Assembly (NCBI GenBank): GCA_933228895.1
Contig: OW121853.1
Span: forward strand, 76,616,645-76,680,644
Origin: Platycnemis pennipes
Lineage: Eukaryota; Arthropoda; Insecta; Odonata; Platycnemididae
DNA: 64,000 nucleotides
Direction of reading: 5' to 3'
Shown here one piece after another: positions 21,884 through 32,720 of the stretch. Each line of letters starts with the position of its first letter. Within the stretch, counting starts at the first letter, position 1. The notes beneath the pieces were generated by a model. It saw only the letters and a program-made list of their open reading frames with translations, did not search any database and was not told the origin of the DNA. Made by a program: the position numbers and the translations under genes.

Positions 21884-22114
21884 GCCAGGATGTTCTCCAG
21901 GGGGGGGGGGCAAAAATAAGTTAACGTTCCATAACACAAGTTCGTTTTTGCCCCTTCATGAAAAATATTAAGATTTCTAAACACAATTTCTATTTATTAT
22001 GTTTCCCCCTCTCGTTGAATGTAAACGGGCACCTTCAGCTAGTTGACCTGCAATTTTTCATTTGGCTAATGAGCCAGGGGGGCGCCCCACCCTGCCCCAA
22101 CGTGGCTACGCCCA
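21884..22114. mobile_element. Short non-autonomous TIR element
   Basis: The left end gtagcgtagccagga and right end gtggctacgcc are inverted relative to each other, with G-rich and C-rich runs just inside each. About 230 bases, no coding sequence. It resembles a MITE. Superfamily not determined. Confidence 0.5.
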
Positions 22115-22420
22115 TGGTTATGGCCCATAGTGCCCAGGAATTTAGGGAAGTTGCGAACTAATAGGTTACGTTATTATTGTTTTGACCTCTCCCGATACAG
22201 CTAGGTTGAAAAATCCTTTTAATAGATTTTTAAGACTACAACTGATGTAATATTTCTATTGGACTTGGATCTAATATTTCCATTGGCTGGCATGGATACC
22301 GTGAAAAAGTCGTATAGCTTGATTTCGGAGACTTCCAGTACCTTCACCATTTCCCAACAAAATTATTACTCTTCTGAAATAATTACCTATGACAAATGCG
22401 AAAGAACAGGAAGTTCATCA

Positions 22421-23400
22421 TCATCAACATAAGTCAACGATCCTAAGATTGGTTCAACGCAGCTCTCCATTCAATTTTCCTACCGACTAACCTCTTCATA
22501 TTGATATAGTTCTTCTCTGTCTCTTCATTTACAGCTTGCTCTATGTATCTCATTCGAGGCCTTCCTTTGCCGTTCTTGCCATCTACCTGTCCCTCAACGA
22601 TTGTCTTCAACAAGCCATCGTGTCTTAAGATATGGCCGATCTATTGTCCCGTCTCCTTCGTGGGGTAGTCAAAATACTTCTCTTTTCTCCCACTAATATT
22701 ACGACTTCGTCTACGTCCACATAATACCCTTCGAGCCACCGTGAGGGTGTGTGGCAGGGGATGAAGATCACCAAAAAATGTACGAAGTAATATAAAATTC
22801 TAATTAAGTAGTCATTACTACAAATAAAATAAATTATGTACTTATGTTTCGTATAGCCTACTTTCCCTGATGCACCTTTATCTGGATAGGTTCGTAATAT
22901 GTTTAAAAACATCATTTCAACTATGCCTACTAGGATCAGCCAACATTTTTTGTTCGTCTTAGGACCTCCTCATTACTCACCCTGTCGATCCATTTAATCT
23001 TCATCGTTCTTCCGCAGCACCACATTTGGAATGCTTCCACCATTTTCTTTTCCATTCTTTCCATTCACTAGTCTCTCGACGATTTTCTACATGAAGCCAT
23101 CGTGTCTCAAGACATGGCCTATTAAGTTGCCTTTTCTCCTTTTCCAAATTTTCGTCAGATTCTCTTTTCTCCCACCCTTCTCAGAACTTCTTCGTTTGTC
23201 ACTCGGTTGATCCAGTTTATCTTCATAATTTTTCGGTAGAACCATATTTAAAATGCTTCCAGTCTTGACACTTCTCTGCTTCTGTTACCGTTCATGAATC
23301 ACCGCCGTGAAGAAGAATGTTTCATATTTATGTTCAAATGAAATGTTTCCTTCCTTCCACGCTTGCATTTCCAATTGTTGGTAGAATCTTATTTTGGTAG
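22421..23400 (-). mobile_element. LINE-E RT fragment in gene B intron 1
   Basis: The 3' end on the minus strand is at 22421 (tcatcatcatcaac, the inverted ATG tail) followed by ggttcaacgcagc. RT C-terminal sequence continues to about 22700, is interrupted by a LINE tail, and resumes at about 22926-23400. Related copies lie at 4262, 52838 and 63795. Duplicated RT text around 23100-23300 suggests two overlapping copies. Confidence 0.7.
22706..22920 (-). mobile_element. LINE 3' tail inserted in LINE-E
   Basis: The tail cgtctacgtccacataatac, the hairpin and about 150 bases of 3' UTR interrupt the LINE-E copy. Lineage uncertain because the 3' UTR differs from F1 and F2. Confidence 0.6.
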
Positions 23401-23764
23401 ATTCTTCTCACAGCTGAAAATATAATGACAAGGAAACGTTTTATTACTCAATTTCATGGGTATCGGATGTTCCTCAAATTGATCGCGCTAAACTCTCAAT
23501 TAATCTGTTTACGAATGGAAAGATCTTATTCCAAATTACTTCTGTCGGCTACTGCGTATTTTGCTCCGTAAAAATCTCCAGTCTTTTTCCAACTAATTTT
23601 TATCTCTCATCTCGGGATTGTTTGGGGTTATCTCGATTTGATCACCGACGAATGGTCCTCAAGCTGCTGTTCAGGTTAGTACCTCCACGAAGACTAGAAG
23701 CCGCCTTCGTCAGCACAGCACAAGCACTAACAAGAACCTTTTCTTCCCACATATAGGATTCACG

Positions 23765-26138
23765 ATGAAGTGGTGGGTCTTTTTCTGTCTCCTCTCTGTG
23801 GGAGTGGCCCTAGCTGTGGAGGCTGAGACAGCAGTTGAAGGTGAGTTCTTACCATGAAGACGGAGACAATGCAAAAATAAAAATGGCAGGTTCGAATACG
23901 TGTACTAACATAGGAGAAAATAAAGCGTGTTGCGGGAGACTTTCACCGCGATATATATGTAGTTTTTGGCAGGTGAGAACCTGAGGTTCCTTGCACCATT
24001 CATCTCAGGGTATACATTCTCGTAATACCCTGTAACCCTCCACAAAGGTGTGTGGCATGGGGTGTATTCGCACTAAACATGCATGACATATCATGCATAA
24101 AAAGGATTAGTGATAATATTCTAGTCTAACCACAATTTAAAAGGATAAATATAATAAAGCAAGCATGAAATATCATAATGTTCGTTGGGTTAGCTTAAAG
24201 TCCTTATGCAACTACCTATGATATCCATTGTTACACTCGTATTGGATATATTTACCTCTATTCGTATCTCTAATTGTACGAGGAATAAAGGACATTTTGA
24301 ATCTGCCTGTTCGGCAATCAATTTCTCTAATTTTGTGATTATGGTCCAGTCCACCATAGTAAGTTTGAGTAAGCAAAATAATTTCATCAGTCATTAGTGA
24401 AAATATTATCTTGGAATTTATTTAAGAGATTAAGTCTAAATTTCAACCTACGACCTAAAAATAATTCCCATTTTAGTTCATTAACCTGGTTACGCTAATA
24501 AAGTTATCATACCGTCCCTTAACAAATCTTGCAGATCTTCGCTGCATATGCTCAAGTTAGTTATGTTATTACATCTACATCCACACGATACCCTGCAAGC
24601 CACCGCGAGGGTGTGTGGCAGGGGGTGTAGATCACCAAGCATGCCTTATTGACAAGCAAACAAGCTATTATAGGGACACGTGTAATAAGGTTGTTAGTAT
24701 CTTAACAGAAATTAAGGGATTGGTTTGTAATACATACATCATGCACTACAGCTACACTAAAATATTTCCCCTCCCATCCCTTTGCTAAGTCTCCCATCCT
24801 GTTCTCTTATAGTACGGGGAAAAAATGACATTTTGAATCTATCAATACGACAATCTATCTCTCTAGTATTATTTACCTGGTCGAATCTAGCATAATACGC
24901 TGGTGTTTTTAATATATGCCTAAATCTTCAGTGAAGATATCCGATTGAAATTTCTGGAAGTGATTTAATCTGTACTTTATCCTACGCTCTGATAATGAAT
25001 AATGAAATTAATTTTATGAATCAAAACGAAACGTATCTGAACTCAGGGGCTTTCGCAACCTTTCGTGACCTGCCGAAGCAGAGACGGACTTTCCGGTTCG
25101 AAAACACCAACTAATTGCTTACTTCATCCCATAGGTACCAATGATATTCAGGCCGAGAATGATGTGGCCGAACCTGTATTGGACGAAGGCATTATGGGAC
25201 TTTTCCTAGATGAAGGACGAGCCCTTGGACGTTCTCGCAGGAGACGGAACGACAGCGATGAACATTCCAGCGAGGAACACGGAAGGAGATCTCACAGACG
25301 CAGACACCGTCATCGCTCTTACGAGGATTTTTCCAGTGAAGAATACCGCAGGAGACCCTACAGACGTCACGACTCAGACGAGAGCTACTCCAGTGATTCT
25401 TACGAGCACCGCAGGAGACCCTACAGACCTCACGACTCAGACGAGAGCTACGCCAGTGATTCTCACGAGCACCGCAGGAGACCCTACAGACCTCACGACT
25501 CAGACGAGAGCTACGCCAGTGATTCTCACGAGCACCGCAGGAGACCCTACAGACCTCACGACTCAGACGAGAGCTACGCCAGTGATTCTCACGAGCACCG
25601 CAGGAGACCCTACAGACCTCACGACTCAGACGAGAGCTACGCCAGTGATTCTCACGAGCACCGCAGGAGACCCTACAGACCTCACGACTCAGACGAGAGC
25701 TACTCCAGTGATTCTCACGAGCACCGCAGGAGACCCTACAGACCTCACGACTCAGACGAGAGCTACTCCAGTGATTCTCATGAGCACCGTAGGAGGCCCT
25801 ACAAACGTCACGACTCAGACGAGAGCTACTCCAGTGAGGAACACCATAGGAGACCCCACAGACGCTACCACTCACATGAGGACAGCTCTTCACACGAATC
25901 TTCGGACAGCCACTCGTCTGAAGAAAACCACAGCGGGATAGGGCACTACGACGACCGTTCCTCAGAGCACCACTGGGGACCTTATCCTTACAGGCATCAC
26001 CCTGGTCGCAGACACGGGTCGCACGAGAGTGACGAGTCCAGTGAGTCTCACGAACACCGTCATCACGGACACCACCGCAGGCACCACAGAAGCCACCCCA
26101 TCTGCGTGAAGCTGCCAAGGCGCTATCGCAGGGGATAG
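23765..26138 (+). CDS. Gene B: secreted acidic Ser/His/Arg repeat protein
   Basis: Spliced CDS: 23765-23840 joined to 25135-26138 (phase-1 intron, GTGAGT donor, cccatag acceptor), 359 residues. Exon 2 encodes a signal peptide (MKWWVFFCLLSVGVALAVEA). The mature protein opens with TNDIQAENDVAEPVLDEG, then RRRNDSDEHSSEEHGRRSHR and SSEEYRRRPYRR. Seven 21-residue units (HDSDESY[A/S]SDSHEHRRRPYRP) and a partial eighth follow. The His-rich tail has HSHEDSSSHESSDSHSSEEN, HHWGPYPYRHHPGRRHGS and HEHRHHGHHRRHHRSH, ending CVKLPRRYRRG. Each unit has at least two S-x-E sites plus Tyr, so heavy phosphorylation is plausible. Charge alternates between acidic Ser/Asp/Glu and basic Arg/His blocks, as in adhesive or mineral-associated proteins. 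The single mature cysteine could make an intermolecular link. Function is inferred and I know no named family. Same promoter design, exon phases and poly(A) context as gene A. Confidence 0.85.
24015..24560 (-). mobile_element. F2 LINE fragment in gene B intron 2
   Basis: The tail at 24015-24060 (ttctcgtaataccctgtaac) runs into F2 3' UTR and RT C-terminus (DHNHKIREIDCRTGRFKMSF) to about 24560. The first 175 bases of the intron before it match the start of gene A intron 2. Confidence 0.8.
24569..24998 (-). mobile_element. F1 LINE fragment in gene B intron 2
   Basis: It begins with the F1 tail (acatctacatccacacgatac) and continues through the F1 3' UTR into the RT C-terminus (minus strand, F1-type ...RFKMSFF region near 24820-24990). 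It lies immediately after the F2 fragment on the same strand. Confidence 0.8.
25368..25870 (+). repeat. 63-bp coding minisatellite of gene B
   Basis: Seven full 63-base units start at 25368 and end at 25808, followed by a partial unit. Units 2-5 encode SYASDSHEH and look nearly identical in DNA. Units 1, 6 and 7 carry SYSSDS. The high identity of the middle units suggests recent unit gain or gene conversion. Confidence 0.95.
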
Positions 26139-26573
26139 GTCCACAGTGAACAAAGGAAAACTCGCCCAGCTTCACGGGCTTCGTTCATCAAGCCTTAGCG
26201 AGTTTAACTGGGGGAGGTGGCATTGACTAGGAAAGGGATCTCTTGGAAGAGTTGCCATCACTTTGGCAGCTCGCTGCGGTGAGATTTTGAAGACTTCCAT
26301 CTCGGACATACGAGCGAAGGTTGATGGAGTTATCCCCAAATAAAATTGCTACAAACGCGATCAAAAAAATGTCTTCGTTTTCCATGCATCTTCAAAAGCT
26401 ACCATACAGTATACGGTTGTGGGAGGATCTACTTTCTGATTTCTCTCCGGGGAAGACACAGATAGCATCGCCATCCTGCTGCTGATATATTTCCGTATTC
26501 AATGGCTTGTTAACTCTTCCAACATCTTTTTCAAAAAATCTCCCTCACTTCCTGTTTCAATTATTGCAATAAA
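26139..26573 (+). terminator. Gene B 3' UTR and poly(A) signal
   Basis: AATAAA at 26568-26573 in the context gcaataaagtaatca, shared with gene A. No LINE fragment is visible in this 3' UTR, unlike gene A. Confidence 0.7.
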
Positions 26574-26675
26574 GTAATCATTGGATTGAAAACTGTTTTT
26601 TTTAATTTGGTTATCATTGAATTGATTCAACCACACAATAAAGGCTTAAAATTTGGAAGATTCTCACTCTGATGC

Positions 26676-26775
26676 ATCTACATCTACACGATACCCTGCA
26701 AGCCACCGCGAGGGTGTGTGGCAGGGAGTGAAGATCACCAAGCATGCACTACCGACATGCAAATAAGCAACTACG
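26676..26775 (-). mobile_element. Solo F1 LINE 3' tail
   Basis: catctacatctacacgatac followed by the hairpin and about 50 bases of F1 3' UTR, no coding sequence. It interrupts the duplicated sequence downstream of gene B. Confidence 0.75.
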
Positions 26776-26944
26776 TCGTCACTGATACGTCGTGGGTGAG
26801 GATGCAGAATCGCTTATCACGTGGAAATTAAACATTCCTAGGCATCATGAGTTGGGAAAATCAGCTCGAAAATTTGTAAGGAAATGACACCGGTTGCGGA
26901 AAAATATTTTTAGCAATAAAATTGATCAAAATATAAACTTTTAT

Positions 26945-27475
26945 ACATCTACGCGATCCCCTGCAAGCACCGCGAGGGCGTGTGGCAGGGGGTGAAGATC
27001 TCCAAACATGCACTATTGACATGCAACTAGGGTACTACTTGGAAACATGTTAGATGATAGGGTCACATGCAGCTAAATGGTTAGTATCTACATAGTTATA
27101 AAGGGATTGATTGTTAATACAGGGGTTCTTAATGTATATCTAACGTCATCTGTAAACAAATCGGCTTCGAATTTACTTAAAAGGTTAAAACTAAATTTTA
27201 GCCTGCTTTCTGATAGTAGCTTCCATGATAGTTCTTCTATTAAACTCGTAACACTAATACACTTTTTATAATGGCCTTTAACAAACTATGCTGATCTCCA
27301 TTGCGCACGCTTTAATTCTTTTATCATAACTTCCTCGTACGGATACCTAATACTAACGGCACATTCTAAATGAGGCTTGACAAGTGTAAAATAGCTTATT
27401 TTTCGTACTTTCTCATCTCGTTTGCCTAGAATCCTTTTTTACGAATAGTAATTTACGGTTTGGACTGAGTAAGAC
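26945..27475 (-). mobile_element. F3-type LINE, 3' part
   Basis: The tail at 26945 (acatctacgcgatcccctgc) leads into a 3' UTR and a decayed RT C-terminus near 27140-27470 that matches the F3 copy at 590-830 (ctaaatgaggcttgacaagtgtaaaatagc). Stops throughout. Confidence 0.7.
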
Positions 27476-27479
27476 CACG

Positions 27480-27640
27480 AAAATTGTGGCTCGCTGACGT
27501 GGAGGCTGACATAAGAAGACTAGGGGTCAGGAGATGGAGGAGATTCACGGAAGTTGGAGACGAGTGGAGGCAGGTCGTTCTGGAGACCAGAGACATACTA
27601 GGGCTGTTGCGCCATGGAGTAGTAGAAGTAGTAGTACAGA
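27480..27640 (+). pseudogene. LINE C-terminal fragment of another lineage
   Basis: The plus strand reads WLADVEADIRRLGVRRWRRFTEVGDEWRQVVLET, the signature C-terminus of many endonuclease-reverse transcriptase LINEs (WLDDVEADLRxLGVRxWR). It is cut on both sides by other LINE sequence. Confidence 0.65.
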
Positions 27641-27735
27641 CTCAGAAACCAGAGATGAAAAATTTTCTAATTACCTACCAAACAAAGAAAGCGGCAAGGA
27701 TATCTTGAACCAGAGGATGGAATGAGTCCGTACAC

Positions 27736-27975
27736 TTGATGGATTCCATTGGGCTCCTTGATGTGGCACACATCATGTATGACGTTGATTATATATTAAG
27801 AATCCCGGCGTATTACGCTAGGTTCGATCAGATTAACAAGATTAGAGAGATAGAATGTCGTACCGATAGATTTAAAATGTCATTTTTCCCGCGTATCATA
27901 AGAGAGCACAATAGAAAGTAGAGTAGAGGGATAGGTATCCCTTTGGTGAATATTGTTAGAATAGTCTGTAGTGCA
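27736..27975 (+). mobile_element. F1 LINE fragment
   Basis: Short plus-strand piece: IPAYYARFDQINKIREIECR, TDRFKMSFFPRIIREHN and the start of the 3' UTR, ending near 27975 where an opposite-strand F2 tail begins. Confidence 0.75.
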
Positions 27976-28275
27976 ATACCATGCAATCCACCATAGAGGT
28001 GTGTGGCAGGGGGTGAATTATTAACATGCACTACATATCATGTATAAAAAGGATTAGTATATATATACTGTTCTAAACTTCACAATTTAAAAAAAGATAA
28101 AAAAGCAAACATGCAAAAACATGCTGTTAGTTGGGTTAGCTTCAAGTGCTTATACCAACATGCTGATACCAATGTTATCCATTGCTACACTCGTGTTGGA
28201 TATATTTACCGTTATTCATATCCCTAAATGTACGAGGAAAAAAACGAGAACATTTTGAATCTGTCAGTAGTAAGT
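27965..28275 (-). mobile_element. F2 LINE fragment
   Basis: Minus-strand F2 3' UTR (accatgcaatccaccatagagg...acaaacatgcactac) to the end of coding sequence near 28250. Head-to-head with the F1 fragment before it. Confidence 0.75.
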
Positions 28276-29334
28276 TGGGGTTAAAAAGTACTGGTAACTA
28301 TATTACATATTACAATTGCCTTGTTTTACAATTATCTTGTATGTACTACAATTGTCATGCATTACGTTGTACACATATATTACATACATGCGTACAACGT
28401 TCCACCAACATTCTGTAGACAAATAAGGGTGATTCGTTACAATCCGAGAGTAAACTCACAATTGGACTAGTTCCAAAGCAGCATTTGCCATAGGCAACCT
28501 CTAGGCTTTGCACTGATGTAACAGTTTTTAGCAGAGCCACGCCAAGATTCGTACGCATTGAGGATAATATATATTATTAACCAACACACTTACGGTCAAT
28601 TTGTACTTAGCACTGAAGTCCTGGCTGCGCCCCTAGTACCTCATAGAATTTTTCTGAAATTCATCCCTACGCTGAATGACTCATGAAAAACGTTATTTGA
28701 ATTTTTCCACAACTTTCGACAAAAAAATTGAGGAAACGTTCAAATAACGTTTTTAATATGTCAGTTTCTACCTACATCGCGCCAAAGAGAGTTTCTTTTA
28801 TTCCTACGCTGAATAATCAGATCAGGGCAGAGCTAATGCAAAATCTAAGTTGAACATTTGAGTCCGATCGCTGCCAATGGTGGTTTAGCCTTGTGGCTCT
28901 TCAGTGTTTTGAAACCACTTCTCCGTTTCATCAGAAAAATTACTCTGACGACCAGAAGAATCAGATGTGTCGTGGTCGACCGTGGTAGTGGTACAAAGTG
29001 GAAAACAGTTTATCGAGTCCCCACTTACTGTACGCTGGGATGTGGTAACTTATCCTTCCGGTAACGAGGACTAATCTGGAACTGGTATAACGTACTTTTC
29101 GCAGTGACCAACCCAATTCAGATCGGTGATTCGAAGCGCAGGACAAAGTTGAAATAATTGGCGGCGCATTTTCGTACCCGTATGTGTAATTAAAAAAAAA
29201 CAGCCAAAGGGCAATTACGTGCACTATGGATATCCGTGATCTGGTCCATGCTGAAGCAGTATTTTTAGATTTAAAGGATTTGTCAATGGCTAGGGTCATT
29301 CACACCCTTTAACAATTTCAATAGTGCAGTTTAG
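28276..29334. other. Unassigned 1.06 kb
   Basis: No frame above 120 codons looks protein-like. A small inverted repeat occurs at 28684-28762 (aaaaacgttatttgaa against ttcaaataacgttttt). I recognise no transposon here. Confidence 0.5.
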
Positions 29335-29455
29335 AACAGTATATAAATACTAGTCCTTTTTATGCATGATATGTAGTGCATGTTTGGTTAGAACTCACCA
29401 CCTGCCACACACCTTTATGGTGGCTTGCAGGGTATTATGTAGATGTAACAATCTG
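29335..29455 (+). mobile_element. Solo F2 LINE 3' tail
   Basis: tgcatgatatgtagtgcatg, hairpin and gtagatgtaa form the F2 3' end without coding sequence. Confidence 0.75.
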
Positions 29456-29551
29456 GCAATGACTCATTATACACAATAAAATCAACAGTAATCTCATAAA
29501 AAATAAAAAGAGGCTTGAACAAGTCCAAAATTTTCCATTATTTCATCCATA

Positions 29552-29640
29552 TTGTCATAATACCCTTGTAAGGCACCACAAAGGTGTGTGGCAGGGGGTG
29601 AACCATATCCAAGATTGCATGTAAATGAAGATGCAAAAAT
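29552..29640 (-). mobile_element. Solo LINE 3' tail
   Basis: Minus-strand hairpin and tail (gtcataatacccttgtaagg). The following 29641-30340 carries nothing I recognise. Confidence 0.65.
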
Positions 29641-30344
29641 ACTATGTTAGTTATTACAATACTATTTTTTTATCAGTCAACGACATCAAGATTTAAATGA
29701 AATTTAATTCTTTCGGGAAAGTTATAAGTCGCTCAACGCACCGATGACCGTCGCCTGAAACATTTTGCAGATATCCAGACATGTGGTAATTTAGTCATAA
29801 ATGGTTGCACCTAGGGTAATATAACAGGTGATGCCTGATGGTCGAGTATCTTTTGCATTCCTGACCTTTTAGTGGGTCTTTTAGAGGGGTAAAGCGACAG
29901 GAATGAGTCAATGCGCTATAGTCTATCTTCAACTTCGTCACTACCATATTTGTACTCTCGCTGGGTATTCATCATAGATAATTTCCGGAGGGGACTGTCG
30001 TAGTTTATTTCTTAATATAGTTTCCATCATTCCGTTGTTTCCCAATCTTAAGTTTCCCTTTTAACATAAGTATATCCACTTATGCCTTCCCAAACATACA
30101 GGCGGTTCGAGTGAGATTGGACAAAGGAAGTCTACTCTTAAGTGGCTGGTGATAGTCAAATGGGGCACTAAGAACACTCCCGCGAAAAATCTTTTTTTTT
30201 TCTCAAAGCGCCTATCTTACCTTAAAGTGGCTCGTGGGTGAATATTAAAAGTTTAACGAAACAAGAAATCTCAAAGAGATGGAATAGGAAGTCATCAATC
30301 TTTTCCGGTTTCGGGGACATGGCTTTTTATTTTCATGTGGACGA

Positions 30345-30480
30345 CACTTGTTTCTCATTATGAACGGTCGAGAAAAACAGAAAGCAACTAAAGTTATGGA
30401 AATTGGTTGCCGAACCGACATATTTAAGACGCCTTTCTTTGCTCGTACTGTTGGGGATCTAAATATCCGGAATTCTGGAA
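30345..30480 (+). pseudogene. LINE C-terminal scrap
   Basis: The segment reads EIGCRTDIFKTPFFARTVGDLN, the conserved last part of CR1-like RT proteins (compare EIDCRTDRFKMSFFPRTIRD). No 3' tail follows. Confidence 0.5.
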
Positions 30481-30586
30481 GAAAACTGACCAAGCGCGAT
30501 TGGGTGTATCCAACTCACTTTGCGAAAACTTTAAATAACCAAGTACATGTTAGTAGTAGAATTATGGGTCAAGTATATCTAACACC

Positions 30587-31275
30587 TCATCTACATCTAC
30601 ATAATACCCTGCAAGCCACCACAAGGGTGTGTGGCAGGGGGTGATTGCTCACCAAACATGCACTACACATCATGCATAAAAAAGGAATAGTATTAATATA
30701 GTAGTCAGAACTACACTATTTAAAAAAAGATACAAATTGCTAAGCAAACATGCAAAAACATTCTGTTAGTGTTAGCTTTAAGTACTCATACCAACATGCA
30801 GCTACCAATGCTATTCATTGCTACTCTCTGATAGGACATATTTACCGTTATTCGTATCTCTAATTGTTCGAGGGAAAAAGGACATTTTGAATCTATCAGT
30901 TCGGCAATCAATTTCTCTAATCTTATGAATATGGTCCAGTCTGCCATAGTAAGTTGGGGTTCGTAAAATATTTTTAACATCATCACTGAAAATATTGCCT
31001 TGGAATTTGTGGAAGAGATTAAGTCTAAATTTCAGCCTGCGATCTGACAATGATTCCCATTTCAATTCATTTAATAGACTGGTTACGCTAACATAATTAT
31101 CGTATCGTCCCTTTACAAATCTTCGCTGCACATGTTCAAGTTCATTACTTAGACCGATTTCGTAGGGATCCCATACACTGGCAGCATATTCCAAATGAGG
31201 TCTAACAAGGGAAAAGTAGCTGATTTCTCGTACATGATCGTCACATTTACCCAATACTCTTTTGATGAAACCCAC
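30587..31275 (-). mobile_element. F2 LINE (LSESSNE subtype)
   Basis: Frame 30811-31329 encodes KVGFIKRVLGKCDDHVREIS through YFSLVRPHLEYAASVWDPYE to the end LSESSNE. Nearly the same as the F2 copy in the hAT element (15959-17565) and at 59018. The minus-strand 3' tail starts at 30587. Bases 31276-31702 hold nothing recognisable. Confidence 0.9.
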
Positions 31276-31702
31276 TTTACGGAAAGTTACCGTCCAAAGT
31301 ACGTTTATGTTAAATGACTTGTGAAGCAATTTTTAAAAACGTCACATAAACAAATCCTTTCCATTGCTTAAATATATACGAGCGCCAGAGCAACGAGGCC
31401 CCAAAATCATTCTTAAAAAGTATTAAGGAGACCTTTCAGGGCAGAGGATATCCCAACGACGAGAATTGGGGAGTTTGCAGAGCAGGGAGAAACAGGTTTT
31501 GGGAACCCACTCGAAGAATATCACGAAGTAAAGAGATATGAAATGACCACTCGTAATTTATGTAAATTTTTTACCCTCCCGTTGAGTTTCAAATGGATAT
31601 TTGAGCTAGTTTCATTAAAATCTGTCACATAAAATTCTCGTTTCACTGTCAAAGCTTCGAGAAAAATTAAAGACATAAGAATAGAAGGATTTGGTGCTTT
31701 CA

Positions 31703-31783
31703 CCTACATCTACATAATACACTGCAAGCCACCAGAGAGGTGTGTGGCAGGGGGTGAATTCTCACCAAACATGCACTACATAT
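31703..31783 (-). mobile_element. Solo F2 LINE 3' tail
   Basis: ctacatctacataatacact, hairpin, then caccaaacatgcactacata. It stops exactly where the next, longer F2 copy begins, which is a tandem-like arrangement of 3' ends. Confidence 0.8.
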
Positions 31784-32222
31784 CTACATCTACATAATAC
31801 CCTTCAAGCCACCATAAAGGTGTGTGGCAGCGGGTGAACTCTCACCAAACATGCACTACATACCATGCATAAAAAAGGATTAGTAGGTACTGTTCTAAAC
31901 TTCACTATTTAAAAAAAGATAAAAATAGCAAAGCATGCATGCAAAAACATGCTGTTATTTGGGTTAGCTTAAAGTCCTTATACCAACATTCAGCTACCAA
32001 TGTTATCCATTGCTACACTCGTACTGGATATATTTACCGTTATTCATATCCCTAATTGTACGAGGAAAAAAGGACATTTTGAATCTGTCAGTTCGGCAAT
32101 CAATTTCTTCAATGTTGTGATTATGGTCCAGTCTACCATAGTAAGTTGGGATCCGCAAAATATTTTTAACATCATCAGTGAAAATATTTTCTTGGAATTT
32201 GTGTAAGAGTTTAAGTCTAAAA
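31784..32222 (-). mobile_element. F2 LINE fragment (YECNNG type)
   Basis: The tail at 31784 is followed by F2 3' UTR and RT C-terminus (minus strand, REIDCRT-type region near 32090-32200). It truncates at 32222. Confidence 0.8.
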
Positions 32223-32247
32223 AAGGCTTTCCCGACGAATTGACTTT

Positions 32248-32464
32248 ATGAAGAGCTCTCGGGATCTCCACCGGGTTTGAAGTTTGCCGACGTTTCGATG
32301 TCCGACTCGACCATCGTCTTCAGGGTTAATGAAGTTCTCCAGTCAGAAGTCAGGGCTAATGAAGTAATGACTTCATTAGCCCTGAAGAAGATGGCCGAGT
32401 CGGACATCGAAACGTCGGCAAACTTCAAGTTCCTGACCCGGTGGAAATACCGAGAGCTCTTCAT
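32248..32464. repeat. Palindromic element, Penelope-end-like motif
   Basis: The left arm (32248-32335) and right arm (32371-32464) are nearly perfect reverse complements of about 90 bases, sharing tgccgacgtttcgatgtccg. The plus strand of the right arm carries ctgaaga...gaaacgtc (32382-32416), resembling the hammerhead-like ends of Penelope-like elements. The stem between the motifs is imperfect, so ribozyme activity is doubtful. Confidence 0.6.
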
Positions 32465-32465
32465 A

Positions 32466-32720
32466 CACGACATAAGAATAGATAGACAGAAAAGGCAGCA
32501 TACCAAAGGGATATGTAGGGAAAATATTTTAGAGTAATCTGTAGTGCCTGATGCATGTGTTAACAACCAATCCCTTAATTAATACGTAGATACTAAACAA
32601 TCTAGTTGCATGAGACCCTATAATAGCTTGTTTGCGTGTCAATAGTGCATGCTTGGTGATCTTCACCCCCTGATACACACCCTCGCGGAGGCTTTCACGG
32701 TATCGCGTAGATGTAGATAG
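32466..32720 (+). mobile_element. F1 LINE 3' UTR fragment
   Basis: Starts in the last codons of F1 ORF2 (QKRQHTKGICRENILE) and runs through the F1 3' UTR to gtagatgtagatag at 32720. Bases 32721-32916 are unassigned AT-rich sequence. Confidence 0.85.

Larger units (their letters stand above)
20955..26930 (+). repeat. Segmental duplication unit B
   Basis: Collinear partner of 5120-11335, same orientation, 15.9 kb apart when measured between initiators. It carries gene B. Inside it, the foldback at 21500, the TIR element at 21884, LINE-E at 22421, F2 and F1 at 24015-24998 and a LINE tail at 26676 are absent from the equivalent positions in unit A. Confidence 0.75.

Noticed and set aside
25210..25941. 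243-residue open frame in another plus frame of gene B exon 3
   Set aside because: Same cause; its repeat (TQTRATPVILTSTAGDPTDL) is the frame-shifted reading of the minisatellite. The chosen frame joins the signal-peptide exon in phase and is matched by gene A.
25192..26175. 327-residue open frame on the minus strand of gene B exon 3
   Set aside because: It arises from the 63-base repeat being free of stops in several frames; no signal, splice sites or promoter on that strand.
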